Part shown: piece after piece, positions 1 to 13,700 of the stretch
Layout of the letters: every line of letters begins with the position of its first letter
How positions within the stretch are numbered: the stretch's first letter is position 1
Assembly: GCA_030549495.1 (NCBI GenBank)
Contig: JAUIRK010000365.1
Location: 357,661-421,660, forward strand
Direction of reading: 5' to 3'
Source of the DNA: Nectonema munidae
Lineage: Eukaryota; Nematomorpha; Nectonematoida; Nectonematidae
DNA length: 64,000 nucleotides
The notes under the pieces: model-generated
Seen by the model: the letters and a program-made list of their open reading frames with translations, nothing else
What the model was told of the DNA's origin: nothing
Database searches by the model: none
Translations under genes and position numbers: made by a program

Positions 1-257
1 TAATAAATTAATAAAATGCCGGTTTTTTACCCTGGTTTTCTTCCTCTGAAGAATTCAAAGGTTTTTACGGTTAGGTAGTGCTCTAGCGACGCGATTCTAC
101 GTGGTTAGTAATCAAGCTATCACTAGACAATAAGTTTGTTTCCCAAATTGGGAGCGTTCGCGTTAGGATTGTATCGTTCTCTCAGATGTATTTATATATT
201 GTCACATAAATTCTTGTAAAATAATATAACAAGGTATAGCTATTCTTTTGTAACAAG

Positions 258-564
258 GGCCGGTTTGTGTTTAGTGGGATGGAAAGTCCAGTTAGACTTG
301 GACTCAGCATTCCGGGCGGGCCACGATATCCGAAAGGATCGGTGCGAACGTCACAAAACAACTTAATTAATTAATTAACTATCTTTAATACTAGAGCACC
401 TTTTATGTCTCCAGATACTACAAGATGTAAATAAAAATCTGTATCCAATAGAATGGAAAGACAAAACGTGCAAAGAGGAAGATTTGTCGAGTCATTCAGT
501 GAGTTGGGAAGACTGGTCTTATCCATGTTCGTTTGTAGTAAGATTAGTTCTAGTTCTTTTGTAG
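258..564 (+). CDS. Two candidate exons of an unrecognised gene
   Basis: A locally GC-richer stretch reads as a Gly/Pro-rich peptide (ending GGPRYPKGS) from 258 to 341, bounded by AG at 256-257 and GT at 342-343. A second open stretch starts after a pyrimidine-rich acceptor at 414 and runs to TAG at 562-564, with a Trp/Cys-containing peptide (IEWKDKTCKEEDLS). The two join in phase 0 across a 73-base gap. I do not recognise the protein. The second stretch could instead be spliced onward at a GTAAGA donor near 541. A different frame, with an ATG at 453, would end there in phase 1 and could feed the Gln-rich gene downstream. Upstream exons, if any, lie outside the window. Confidence 0.3.
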
Positions 565-1710
565 GTAAAAAATTTTACTTGATTAGCTTTTTTGTTAAAA
601 TGATTTGTGAAAGGCGTAGCTATAGCAACTTTTCTTTTCGGTAGAGTCCGCGGAATGGGGACATTTCGTTCTCTTTATAAATGTATTTTTACAAGCAAAT
701 GCAGGCGTACATAAAATCAAGACACGATATGAATCTGTATACACACACTTCTACAAATCATTATTATCAACTTTTTTTTGTTTTTTACATTTCAAATTCT
801 GGTGATATAATTCTGCTAGATCATTCATCTTTTACAATCTTAATGGAATGTTTTCTTTTGAATAAACTCTGGGAAAGCCTCTTTTATACGATTGACTTTG
901 ACAGGGTAAAATTTGGAAAAAATATTTTGTGTGAAAAAAAATTGTCTATACTTTAGCATAAATTCCACTAGGCTTTAAAAAATTTCAAAAAATACAATGG
1001 AAAATTTGTTACAATTTTCGCACATTTTTTTTACTCTTTTCAAACTATAAATTGATAAACCAATGAATTTTAAAGAGGTTTTTTATCTTAATCCTTCATT
1101 TGAATGCATTTCTACGCACATTAAAAATAACAAAACTTTCGAAAGTTTTTTTAAAAACTTTTAATATTTTCTAAAAATAGCGATATTTTTTTTTTGAAAA
1201 GTTTTATTATTGTCTTTTTTTTTATTGGCTAAGAGACGTTTTATTAAACGACTACTTGTCTATGTACAAATCCAAGTTAAATTCTTTCCGAGTATTTTTG
1301 ATATCTTCAATTAGCAACCACCTGTTCACAAAGACAAAGAAACCGTAAGTAAGTGTTTCTTAACATATGGGTCGCTAAGTTTTTCCAGTGATAACTACGT
1401 TTCAATGGAAAAAGATAAAGCATTAACATTTCTCATTTTATTACAAAAATTATTTCCTATGTAAATTTAAAAACTTAAAAATCTATGAGCAAATTTGTGG
1501 GTGAGGGCAAAAAATTAACGTTATTTTATTATTAATTCGAACTCACTCGTCTAGACAACTCATTTAAGAGATTAAGAGGTTTTGATTGGTCCTTTCTCGG
1601 AAATAATTTAAATATATCACTTTGAAAAGATATTAGTACGCGTTTCATCAAAAAGCGATATGCATGCTTCTTTGCAATCCTTTTTTCCATCTTTAGCTCT
1701 TTCTTCTTAG
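565..1710. other. Interval with no recognised feature
   Basis: AT-rich DNA. Open frames here are short and have no splice signals or protein features that I can support. If the Gln-rich gene downstream has a signal-peptide exon, it may lie here, but I could not identify one. Confidence 0.5.
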
Positions 1711-4700
1711 ATTTGCAGAGTTACGCAGTCAAAGGTGGATCGCATGGCGTAAAAGGACGTAAGCTGCTTTTTCTTTAACCAATGATCTCTCCCTAATCCG
1801 CGTTTCATTCTTTTACGTTGCTTTTTTCTTTGCTTGCAGAGCCACACAACCCATTCATCCCCGAACAGGAGAGCCTCGGTTTATCCTCTCAAAATGGCGG
1901 CTTCCAATCTCCCGCCTCACAACAACAAGGACTGGGTCGCTTCATTGGAGGTGACAGCTCACGTAAAACGCGTTTTCACAACTTTTTTAATCGAATCTTT
2001 CATCCAATCGAAAAAATACTTCGATAACTCTGCAGATTGACATGTCTAGACCACAAATAGACAAATAAAACTTTCGAGCAGAGAAATCATATTAGTAAAG
2101 CTAATATAGTATTTTTAAAGGCATGCTTCAAGGACTCAGAACTCGACTTATACACCGGTATATACGATAGCAGCCATGATTTAGTGAGTGAAATGCAGTT
2201 CCCCAAAACAACATACATAATGAGCAGCGTTAGTAGTCAAGTGACACTATGCTAGGATTTTTGTTTTGGGGAGAGAGTTCAATTCCTATCATTAGCACAA
2301 ATTTTTCACAAACTGTTTAGGTACTGTTATTTGATATCAGTAGGGAAATCTTTGAAAAAAAACTTACGTATAAATAAACGCTGTCATTTGGATGATAAAA
2401 ATGGGCATTCTTGATTAAATTTGTCGACATTATTTTCTGGTAATCAATCATTTTATTCCTTCTCTTGGAAAAGGTTCATTTCATTTTAAAAAGTCAAGCC
2501 TTGAATTATTATTTTCTTCACTCTTTTCATCCATTTTTAAGCACTCTTAGTGATTCAAAACACTCAAATCACCTTCCGAAACTGGATCATGGGGAAAAAA
2601 ATTTTTTTCTCAACTTTAGGTTCAGTATTGTTTTTTTTATATAAACTATCCTTCTTTTCGAACAATTTCAGGAAGTATGTATCTCAGTATGCTTACGCTC
2701 ATTCTGCCATTTTTTTTAAAAGTTTTTCTTTCCAAAAGAACTTAAATAAAACATATTAAATGAAATGAAATAAAAGACAGTTCGATAACTATAGAATATA
2801 ATTTTATTAATTTATAATATACAACTAAATAATACTACAATCCAATCCAATATTGGGTAAACGCGCGGTCCATTAGTTTCTCCTATCTTTTTTTTATTTT
2901 GAGTTTTTCCCTTTTTAAAGGTTTTTTTTTTTTTACTTGGAAAAATTTTTTAAAAAATTTTTTATCTTTTTTTGGGGGGGTTGGTAAAGAAAGAAGAAAA
3001 GTAAAAGAGTTGCAAGATTTGAAAAAAAAAATATTTAAAATATAAAAAAGAAGATGAAAAAATAATAAAAAAAGAAAGAAAAACACTCAACAACATTTAT
3101 TTTACCTCAAATATTTATAAAAAAATTTTTTTTAAAATTTCCCCCTTTTTTTTTTTTTTAATTTAAAAAAATAAATCGTTCGTACACAGCTTTCTACTGT
3201 CATCGTGATAAGATGCGACAATAAATCTTGGCTAACTCCTATTAATTTTTCCAAAACTTGCAAAATATATTATACACCATTCATAATATGCTGCCATATC
3301 TCTCAAGTAAAAAAATGTAACACAAGTTGATAAAGTGTCAAGCTCACCTTTGGGTAATATGTTTTACCTGATGTTTGCATAGTCATTGTAATAATCAAAT
3401 TACAATCTTATTTGTAATTTTTTCATTGCAAACATCTACCAGGCTCATATGGCCTTAAGTATGTCAGAAAGTTCTAAAAGCAACAAAATCGTGGTGTATT
3501 TTCATCGAGAAGGCACAATTACACTGCTATGAGGAAAGGAGGCTTGATGCGGGATCGCACCCAAGACTTTGAGTTATCGAAATGCACTATCTAACCAACC
3601 TTACTCAATAAAATACTTTTTATTTTTCCTTTTTACTCATGCCGTAAGTTTTAGATAATCAATTAAATTTATTTACTTATTACCTTTGTTTCCATATCAA
3701 ATATTCTTTATATATTGTTGATGTAAGCCTCTATGAATGAAAATTTTAAAATACTATATATCGGCGCATCTTTTTCTCATAAAAAAAGATATATCACTCA
3801 AATTAGTACATTTTTAAAATGAAATATATGCATATAACCAGTTACACACGTTAGCGACTTTAATTAGTCTTTGTGTTGACCTATTATTTATGATGATAAT
3901 TTTTATTTAATGTAAAATTGCTATGAATCTTTGTTTATGTATTTATCTTTTTGAATGTCAATAAATTTTCTTTATTTCATAAAAGTCATGAGAAAAAAGA
4001 TTTAAAGAAGCTAGTCTATTTGGATAATAAATTTTATTCAAATAACAAAAAAGATTGTCCTTTAAAACAATAGCTAACGAATCAATTTGCCCCTATATAT
4101 CCTATATAGCCCATGGCCCAGAGCCTATTTTGGGCCCTGGGAAAAATGAGTTGAGCCCTATTACTTCTCATCAGACTTCAAAGTTTTTGAATTGAAGGCA
4201 AAAAATATCTTACTAATATGGTACGTATATTTGAATATACATTTTAACATCGATTACAGAAAATTAAGCATTGTGATTCTTCCATTTTGATATATTTTAT
4301 CCTTTTACCCTTGAATAAAATTTTTAGGGCATAAAATTAATTTCAATAAAATTTTGGGCACAACAAATTTACAGAGATTTTCAGTGATGTAACAAAATCA
4401 ATGCGGTTTGACAATGGATGAAACAAGTAGGGCCATTCTTTGTGAAATAAAAAAATATCCAGGTTAAAAGTGGAGCGATGATGGTCAATTGAAAAAGAAA
4501 TCATCACACAGTCATCACTTTTATGTTTTACATCACAAAAGTTCAAACACTCGAAAACAGTGATAGATTCAGAAGATGGAAAATGAAGATCTAATGAAGT
4601 TCCATCTAAAAACTGAGATCAATTAAATTTAGTGTGAGTGCATTTCTTATTGAAAAAATTCTCACTGGACGATAAATAATATGCCAGCAGCAGCATTGAT

Positions 4701-7700
4701 GATAATAAAAGTTAAGGATTTAGGCGTTTAAATATACTTATGTTCACTTCTGTTCAATATCTGTTTAAAATAGTTGTGTTTGCCTTCGAAGCTAATCCTT
4801 TGTAAATGAATTGATGGTCGAGCATCTATGGTTGTTAGGGTTTACCTTTCAGCTTAACAGTTGAAGGTCAGAGCTTCGATCCCTATGGCCTCCAACTCCT
4901 AAAAACAAAATTGAGAATTTGGGATGGATTATGTAAGAGAAAGTGAAGCTCTGGTCTTAAATAAAAGTGAAGGAAAATTTAATTTACTTTATAGATGTTT
5001 TGAAAGTAAGAAGACCGCAACCGCTCTATTTAAAAGTAGGGAAAAGAAAAAAAACATGGCGACTTTTTTTTATTATTTATTCATCATAATGCTTTTTATT
5101 TTCGGATATCCGACGCCGAGTGGCGCGAGAAAAAGAATCAGAAGCGCTAAATTTGTAAATTTTTTTTATTTTATTTTTAAATAAATTTTGGGGTTTGAAA
5201 ATAAGGCAAGGTAAATTCCAGGGTTCTAGAAAAAAAAATCAATTATGATTAATTGATTGATTGATTAAATTATTTTTAAAACTCATAAATTTTACATTCA
5301 GGACACGCATGATTTCATTTAAAATGTAATTCTTCTTAGCTTAATATTTGAGGTATTAAAATAAATTCTCATTTTTACAAAAATATGTCCTTTTTTACTT
5401 TTAATTTAAAAAAAAATTCCCATATTCTCCTCCAAATTTAACTTTATGATGAAATGAATTTTATATTTCTTTTATTCACTGTATATAAAATAATTTTGAA
5501 AATTAAAATGATCTTGCGTGTCGTATTCGTCTAAGTCTAAGACCAATTCTTCCATGTTTAGAAGTTCAACAAGGCTTCAATGGACAAGATGGCGGCTTCC
5601 AACAACAACAACAACCAGGTGGCCAATTTCCATCTCAACAACCACCTCTTTCGCTACAACCGCGTAAAATGATACACCTATTCTTGCTATAATTCGAAAA
5701 GAAAGTTATGAAAGTGTTTATATAAACAGTAATCAAGATGGTCCTCCACAATTGAGCCCAGTCAATTTCAAATAAGACTTCAAAAAAAGCCCAAAACTTA
5801 ACCCTATTAGTGCTGGGGGGAGGGCGTAAAACGCTCCCCCTTCACTAAAAAATTAATTGTAGAAAATTGGCTGAATTATATCCCTTCAAATTTTGTGACT
5901 TTTCCTAAAATCGCTAGCTGCATCTTTTGAAACCATTTTCATGGTAGTTGAATGACCATGAATGACCCCTTCATGTCCAAAACTGTCAATCAAAATCAAA
6001 AATTAAAATTTTTCACAAATTTTGACATTATCTGTACTTAACCTTATAACTTAGGATCTATATTATATAAAACTCTGAAAATTTATAATTATATACAGTT
6101 TGGAACGCATAACACTTTATATATTTAATTTTTTCACTAATCATGGCTACTTTTTGGAAAATGTCAATCAAAATTTTGATTGATCAAAAATATATCTAAT
6201 AAAATATACCTTCAAATTTTACATAAAATATATGTTTTTATACTAAATCGGCCATGCTGGTTTCATTTCTGGACTAATTTTTTACGTTTAGGATCTGAAA
6301 ATACCTATAAGTGTTAATCAAATTTGCGGTTTACTTCTAAAAATTATCTCCAAAAACATTCATTCAAATTTTACAATGAAATATGTGTTATACTAAATCG
6401 GCCATGCTGGTTTCATTTCTGGACTCATTTTTTACGTTTAGAATGTGAAAATACCTATAAGTGTCAATCAAATTTGCGGTTTACTTCTAAAAATTGTCTC
6501 CAAAAACATTCATTCAAATTATCAATTTTTTGACAGGTTTGATTGATTTTGATAAAAAATGGACATCACCACTGAATTCAGCATAGTTGAAATATATATG
6601 TAACATTAAAAATATTTATAAAAACTTATTAATATCTGAGAAAAAAAGGGGGGGGGGTACTTTACGCCCCCCCCCCCCCAGCACTTTGGCTGACAAATTT
6701 TGCCCAACACTAATAGGGTTAATACAGGGATATGGGTGTCCCCAGAATATTTGCGTTTGGTTTCTGGATATTCATTTGCTTTATTTCGAAAGTGGTCTAT
6801 ACAAGTACTAATGAGTACACTCATCTCTGTTAGGTTTTCCAGCAAACCAACATCATTTGGTACAACTTGAATTGATTGTAAACTCTGAATGTCTGTACTG
6901 GTTGAAGTTTCTACATCATCATCATCAAAATCATGGCTATAACTTTTGCCCTGCTCACTTTCGTTTTTAGGCTTTCACTTCTGTTTTCAGCTTCTTTATC
7001 AACAAACTGCTAAAAGTTAATTTACGAGTTTTGGCCAAAAGGAAGTCTTCTTTTCCCCCACTTTTAGCTCTTTCCCAGCCACTTTTACGTTTTGACATGA
7101 AAAACAATGTAAATTAAAGAATTTAAGTATTTCTGAAGAAAAATAAAACTCAATATATCAAATGTTTTTAAAAATGGAAACGATTTTCCACTTACTTACT
7201 TTCGAAAGTAAAAAACAGGGCAGCGCCATTTTATTTAAGGATAAGTTTATCAAACAAATTTAATAAAGATTTAAATATAAATAAAATATAATAACAAAAT
7301 CAATTATTTTTTTAAAATTCAAATTTTTTATATTTTTTTCAATTATTTATTAAATTTTTAATTTTCTTAAATTTTTTTATATTTATTTTCTCAAATAGAA
7401 TTTATAAATAGAATTAAAATCAATGAGATTATATCTCGAATCTTAGATCCTTTAAATTTTCTGAACTGACTAAAAACAAACTAAAAAATTGAAAAAAAAT
7501 TAATTTTTTCACATAACTGATCGTAAAAAGTGGCATGTGCTTTTTTCGTGGCCTCAACGCACATGCCTAGTTTGCCTAATGGCTAATTCGGATCTGGTCT
7601 GTTTATGTTTTTCGATGAGTTTTTATAGATTTTTTTTTATAGGACACAAAATGTTTTTTTTATAAACAGAGAAAATGGTGAACCCTAAATATATAAAATT

Positions 7701-10700
7701 GAATTCACTTTTTTAAGTTTACATAAAATACAAACTTTTTAAATTTCTATTTATATACTTGTAGTAAAGGCAGTAGCCATGATTCACAATTTCTATTTTT
7801 TACTATTGTTTCATTTTCATTTTTGACTTAAATTTTCCATTTTATTTTTAGAACCACAACAAGGTTTCAATGGGCAAAATGGCGGCTTCCAACAACAACC
7901 TGCCCAATTTCCACCACTTTCCCAGCAACAGCGTAGGATATCTATCTATCCTATATAGCTATGATATTTAAATTTTCTTTAAGGCTTAAATTTTTCCGCA
8001 TAATATACCTCACTCTACTTTTAGTTTGTAAAATTTCAAATTAAATTTAAATAAGTTGAATCTTACAACAAAATCATAAGATATTTTAGTGCAAAATCCT
8101 AAATTTTTTTTTTTTTTTAATTTTAACTTTTGGAAATATGAAAAGTATAACTCGCTGCACAAGTGGAAGTATTTAACAAGTTTGCAAATAAAGCTCAGTA
8201 GTTTATTTCCTCATCAGCTTTTGCTAATTGAACATTTTCCATTTTCTCTAACAAACTCTATTTCTTGACCCAAGCATGAACAATTAAAGAATTCTTTCTT
8301 TCAGAAATAATTCTAGATTTCCAGAATATTTAAAATAAATCACAAAATGAAACGTTCCAATTTTTTTAAAAACATATGTTTTGTGCTGGAATATATGCAA
8401 TATGAATTCACTTTTGATTTTAATATATCTAAACAAGAATATTTTTTTTGACAAGGTCGCTCCTTCAATTGGATCCGTAGAGACTACTGCATAACTAATA
8501 ATAAGAAGCTTAAAGCATTAAAAAAACTTTTTTTATTTTTTCAGAAATACTTTAAAGATATTGTGGCACTTCTATTAAAAACTGAACTATTTAAAAAACA
8601 AAATTTTGCATTTAAAATAATATTTATACAATTTACCAAATATTCTAAATTTGCAATTTTTTTTTAATTTATTGATTTCTGCATCTTATTTAAAGAAACA
8701 AAAATTTACTTCAAAGATGATTAACAATTTTTTGATCTACTTCAAAATCATGTAACATTAATAGGTTGAAAAATTATTTTTATGATTTTTTTTACTTCCT
8801 ACAGCTCTACAACAACAACAACCGTTTCTAGGTCAACAGCCTCAGTTTCCTTCTCCCCAACAACAACACCTCCAATTTCCTCCTCCCCAACAACAACAAC
8901 AGCTCCAATTTCCTCCTCCACAACAACAACAGCTCCAATTTCCTCCTCCACAACAACAACAGCTCCAATTTCCTCCTCCACAACAACAACAGCTCCAATT
9001 TCCTCCTCCACAACAACAACAGCTCCAATTTCCTCCTCAACCACAACAACAGCTACAATTTCCTTCTCAACCACAACAACAGCTACAATTTCCTCAAGAA
9101 CAGCAACAACAGCTCCAGTTTCCTCCTCCCCAACAACAACAGCTCCAGTTTCCTCCTCCCCAACAACAACAGCTCCAATTTCCTCAAGAACAACAACAAC
9201 AGCTCCAATTTCCTCCTCCACAACAACAACAGCTCCAATTTCCTCCTCCTCAACAACAACAACAACAGCTCCAATTTCCTCAAGAACAACAACAACATCT
9301 CCAGTTTCCTCCTCCCCAACAACAACAGCCCCAATTTCCTCAAGAACAACAACAACAGCTCCAATTTCCTCCTCCCCAACAACAACAGCTTCAGTTTCCT
9401 TCTCAACAAGAACTACAATTACCGATCCAACTACAAGCTCAACAACCTCTTCAGCAATCTCCAATACGTACACTTTATTTTACTTAGAGAAGATTGAAAC
9501 ACATTTTGATGTTTTTTTCTTCAGATTGTGTCAAATTGACGACAATATACAAAAAGACATTTTATATTTGAAATTACTTATATCAGGAAAAGAAGATTCT
9601 TCCCTTGGATGCGATGCCATCACCTTAAAAAATCTTAAAAAACATTTGCTCAGTTTTACTTCAGCATTTAGTTAATTATTTAGTTAGCGAATCTTGATGT
9701 TTACTCGGGTGAATTGTTCGTTAGTGAAGTAAGCAAGGAGATTGGATTGTTTGCAAAGATATCATCTGTTGGCGTAAATCTACTAAATATTTTTTGAGCT
9801 TGTAAAATTTTTAACATTGGTAAATTGGTTCTTCTCGAATATGGAGTGTTTATAAGGTGGGAGTAAGTCTGAAGTGTATATATTTTACAGAGATCAAAAT
9901 GTGAGTAAAGAGGATTAATATTTCTGCAATCCACGTTTTGTTTGGCATGACGGTTTGACAATTTAAAAAAAACGCATCGAAATGTAATAACGTAATCAAA
10001 GACGGTGATCCAAAAGATTAATATTTTTTGATTTTATTTTTCAATATTATATTTAAAAACGGACGAATTAAGCCCTTCTGGCATTGCTTTTCCAAAAGTA
10101 AGAGACTGCTTTTCTTTTACTTGTAAGACTTCTTTTCTTTTGTATGTAACTTTTATACAACTTAAAGCGGACGATTTATACTTTGTGGGACATTAGTGTC
10201 CCATTGGGCCTGAAAGAGTTGCATGATAATGATGATTATCTTCTTTAGATTTAACATTTTTCTATCGCTTACTGCTAAAACCAATGCTTTAAAGGCAAAA
10301 GATGTTTTTTATGCTTAAAAAAGCTTCTAAATAATTCCTAAATTTTCTTTTTTTTATTTGAAAAAAACAATTCAGTTGTGTCGCTTGTATCGAAATATGA
10401 GGAAAAGTGGGTTTGATGCTAGATCGAACCCAAGATTTTTCCCAGTACGTAACAAACCTAACTCACGCCCTCTGGTGCCTTGTGTAGAGCGGTTCAAAGT
10501 CAATAAATTTACTTTTGTTTTCTAATAGCACTTTTTCAAAAACACGTTAATAGTCTTCGTATTCTGTAAAGTTTGTAGGAAAACTCAACTTTTTATTGAT
10601 AAGTTAACTTTTTTGATTCAGTGAACGTTTTGAAAGTTTTTAAATGCCATTTACATATTTTGAAGAGTTCACAGAGGAATAAAAATATAAGATTCCCTTT

Positions 10701-13700
10701 TTTATAATCATTTTTTAACAACATTTTAAATCTTTAACTTATAATTAATTTAAATTAAATATAGTATTTTTAAATAATTTTTTTATATTATACTACTAAA
10801 AAAAGCTTCAAATTTGGAACAAAATATTTCTAAACTCCTTTTAGACACATAGGATTAGGCAATTCGGGATCTTAAAAATCCCCCGGATTCGTTGTTAAGC
10901 CAAAATTTCGGGGCATCTGGAAACCCATAAAATAAATCAAAATTGAAACCATTTGTTCTTGGAAAGAAGTCGCAACACAACTATCAAGGCTGAAGTGTGG
11001 AATTTGAAGATTATGAACGTGTTCTTTGGAATCAAGAGTGATTTTCTTTTATTTATGTTCATCATGAAAATGGATATTTTATTTGTGAATTAAAAAAAAT
11101 TTATACTTAAATATTTTGAATAATTCAAAATATTTGAAAAGCTTGGCATAAAGGGTAGAGGAAAAAAATTTAACAGAGGAGAATTTTAACAGATTAAATT
11201 AACATATTCTAAATTATAGATGTTTCTTCAAATATTTTTGATTGTTAAAATCAACAATTTTAAGTCTCTCAACCGACGAAAGGTGGCTTTCCTCATACAA
11301 AACAAACTCAATACCCTTCAGGTAAAGTAGACCTTTATCCTCAAAATCCTAGTTTATACGAATTCTCTTTTCTTTGACATAGCTTATGGCCAGCCAGTGA
11401 ACCCACTTGGATCTGCCTTCCCATCTTCTCCCCAGTTGCCGAGTAAAAAACCTCTATTTGATTTTATTTTCGCAGTACCATATGTGTCATCTTAATTTTT
11501 CATCAGGTTATTTCAAATCTTATAGCGAATATCCTTGATACAAAGAACCAAATTTTCATTTTTTTTAGCTTCTAATTTGTTGCTTTAGCAGCGTAGCCCA
11601 TTGAATCATCTATCTTAGCCTTCATGACATATTAAATTCTTATCTCCCACTATGCATTTTGAAACATCTAGAGACTATTATTTCATTAAAAACTTTTTAG
11701 AGCAAACTCATCTTTTCGCGATTGAAATCAGCCTCAACACATCTACTGTTCTCCAAGCTGGAACTTCTTTGAACTGTTTTCTCTCTTTGAAGTTTAATGA
11801 AACTCTCTTGTAGGTTGATTTCAATTTCAGAACTGTTCTCAAACCTGTATGGCACTGTCAGTGATATATAATTGTGGAGCTAGTAAATCGCTATCCAACT
11901 ACTTCAAATCATCAACATGCACATTCATCATCAAGAAGAATATATATACCAAAAGATCTCATTTTTGCGTTAAATTCAGTAATTTGCCTCTTTACTTAAA
12001 GAGAAATAGAGTTGAGTTCTTTTTCCGAAGCTAACTGTGAGGTTCAGAACATTTAGCTTTTCAAATAGTTCAGATAGGTAGAAGATACACGTAGTCCTGG
12101 TCAGTTTTTGGCAAGCAGATACTCTTGGCGTGCCATCTGTTGCGCAAGCCCCAATCTCCTCGTTCTTTGAAGATGCTTTAGTGTCAATCATTAGTTCCAA
12201 CGCATAAAACTTCAGGAACTTCATCAGAAAAGCACAATTAGCAATAATCCTCACCCCTCGACTTGAAGTGAAGGGTATTTTTCACTTAGAGTTTTGGGAC
12301 CAGATCTATTTTAACAGCAGCTGTCATTTCATCAATTCGAGATAGTGATTTGCCTTGAAGAATAATAAGTTACCTCTTATAGATTCCGATTAGAGCCTTT
12401 CCCCTCTCCTTCCACAACTCTCGTGTGTCTTATAAAAGTCTAAGTTTAGTCTCCCTTAAATTCACCTGTGCCATATTTTAACGGCGGAAAAGATTTAGGT
12501 AAATCTTTTTAACGAAAATTCGAACTTTTATGATCAATGTTTTATATTGTTTGCATTAAAAAGGATATCAAAATTAATAAATCAATTGCAATCAAATTTG
12601 ATATCTTATAAATATGATTCGCTGCCAACACTCTTTCGAACTCACTAAGAAATTCCTTGAATAAATCTAGCGTCTTATCTTTCTTATCCCCAAATCTGGT
12701 CTCTAGATGTTTTTCCAGCTTTCAGAAACCCCCATTTTAATTTGAGGTGGAGATGATGCATCGTAGAATGTTTCATTTTGTTGTACTCCTTCGTAGGAGT
12801 AATCAAGGTATTCGAGAGAATTTTGCCTGTGTTTTTTCTTAGCTGCTCTCGCCATCATTATTATTAGAAATAGAATACAAAAGTTAAAACACAAGGTTGG
12901 TTTCAAGCACTTTTGCATTTCACATCTTCAGAGTGCAATACAGACTGACCTAAGGTTGCACAGTGGAAGATAAATACACCTAAAATATAAAATATTCCAA
13001 TGTTATATTCAATTTTCAATAATTTACAAAAGAATTGATTAGTGATTTAGTAATTTGGATAGGTAATTACTTTGTTAATTTTAATAAGCTCGAAGTTAAA
13101 TTACTGGAAATGATGAATTTGAGTAGAAATGCAAAAATTTTCAAGATTTAAATTCCTAGATTTAGCATACCAAGAGTCTTACACAATTTAATATCCCTTT
13201 GTTGCTCACTCCATCTTTTTTATTAGTTCTAGAATAAATTTGAAGAATATTATTTAAATTCTTTATTGAAATTCTTGACATTGTTCATAAGAATAAATGA
13301 ATTCAAATTTTCAATTGTCAAGTAAAATTTTTTTATTTTTTTTAATTTAAAAATTAAATTTAAATTATTTTATTTTGCATTTTTTTTAAGTGCGTCTTAA
13401 AATCATTATTTAAGTGCCCTTGAAAAGCGTTTTTTCTTTAAAATCCCGAAATATTTTTAAATGCTTTTACCTCTATTGAAGCTTTTGGAAACGCTAAAGG
13501 ATCCAGCTTGCAAACTTCTGAAGTTCCTTTTGGTTACTTTTAGTACTGAGTTTTTTGTTTAATAATCTCTCAAACATTTTTGGTAACAGACGCAGGACAA
13601 AGCAAGGGTGGCTTTCCCAAAAGCTTTGCCTCAGCCGCACAGCACCAAGGTCTACAGAGCCAAGCGTCTAACTTTCTTCCTGATGGACTTAGTGGCGGAG

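Noticed and set aside
1834-2040. 68-codon ORF with MAASNLPPHNNKDWV
   Set aside because: It overlaps the exon at 1840-1962 in another frame. The phase 1 frame carries the NGGFQ module shared with sister exons.
2883-3086. Minus-strand Phe/Lys-rich ORF
   Set aside because: It lies in a low-complexity A/T block and has no real protein character.
4822-4900. Functional tRNA gene
   Set aside because: Box-like motifs exist, but I could not pair an acceptor stem or place an anticodon loop, so a SINE head is more likely.
6324-6533. 69-codon plus-strand ORF with an internal repeat
   Set aside because: It is produced by the 150-base tandem duplication inside a non-coding piggyBac-like element.
8799-9473. 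Minus-strand 224-codon Val/Glu-rich ORF
   Set aside because: It is the antisense shadow of the same minisatellite.
8782-9675. 297-codon Thr/Ser-rich ORF resembling a mucin
   Set aside because: It is a shifted frame of the CAA-rich minisatellite. The Gln-rich frame joins flanking exons in consistent phase,whereas this frame has no support beyond lacking stops.
9701-9961. Minus-strand 86-codon ORF as a LINE fragment
   Set aside because: Composition is slightly suggestive, but no diagnostic reverse transcriptase or C-terminal motif could be identified.
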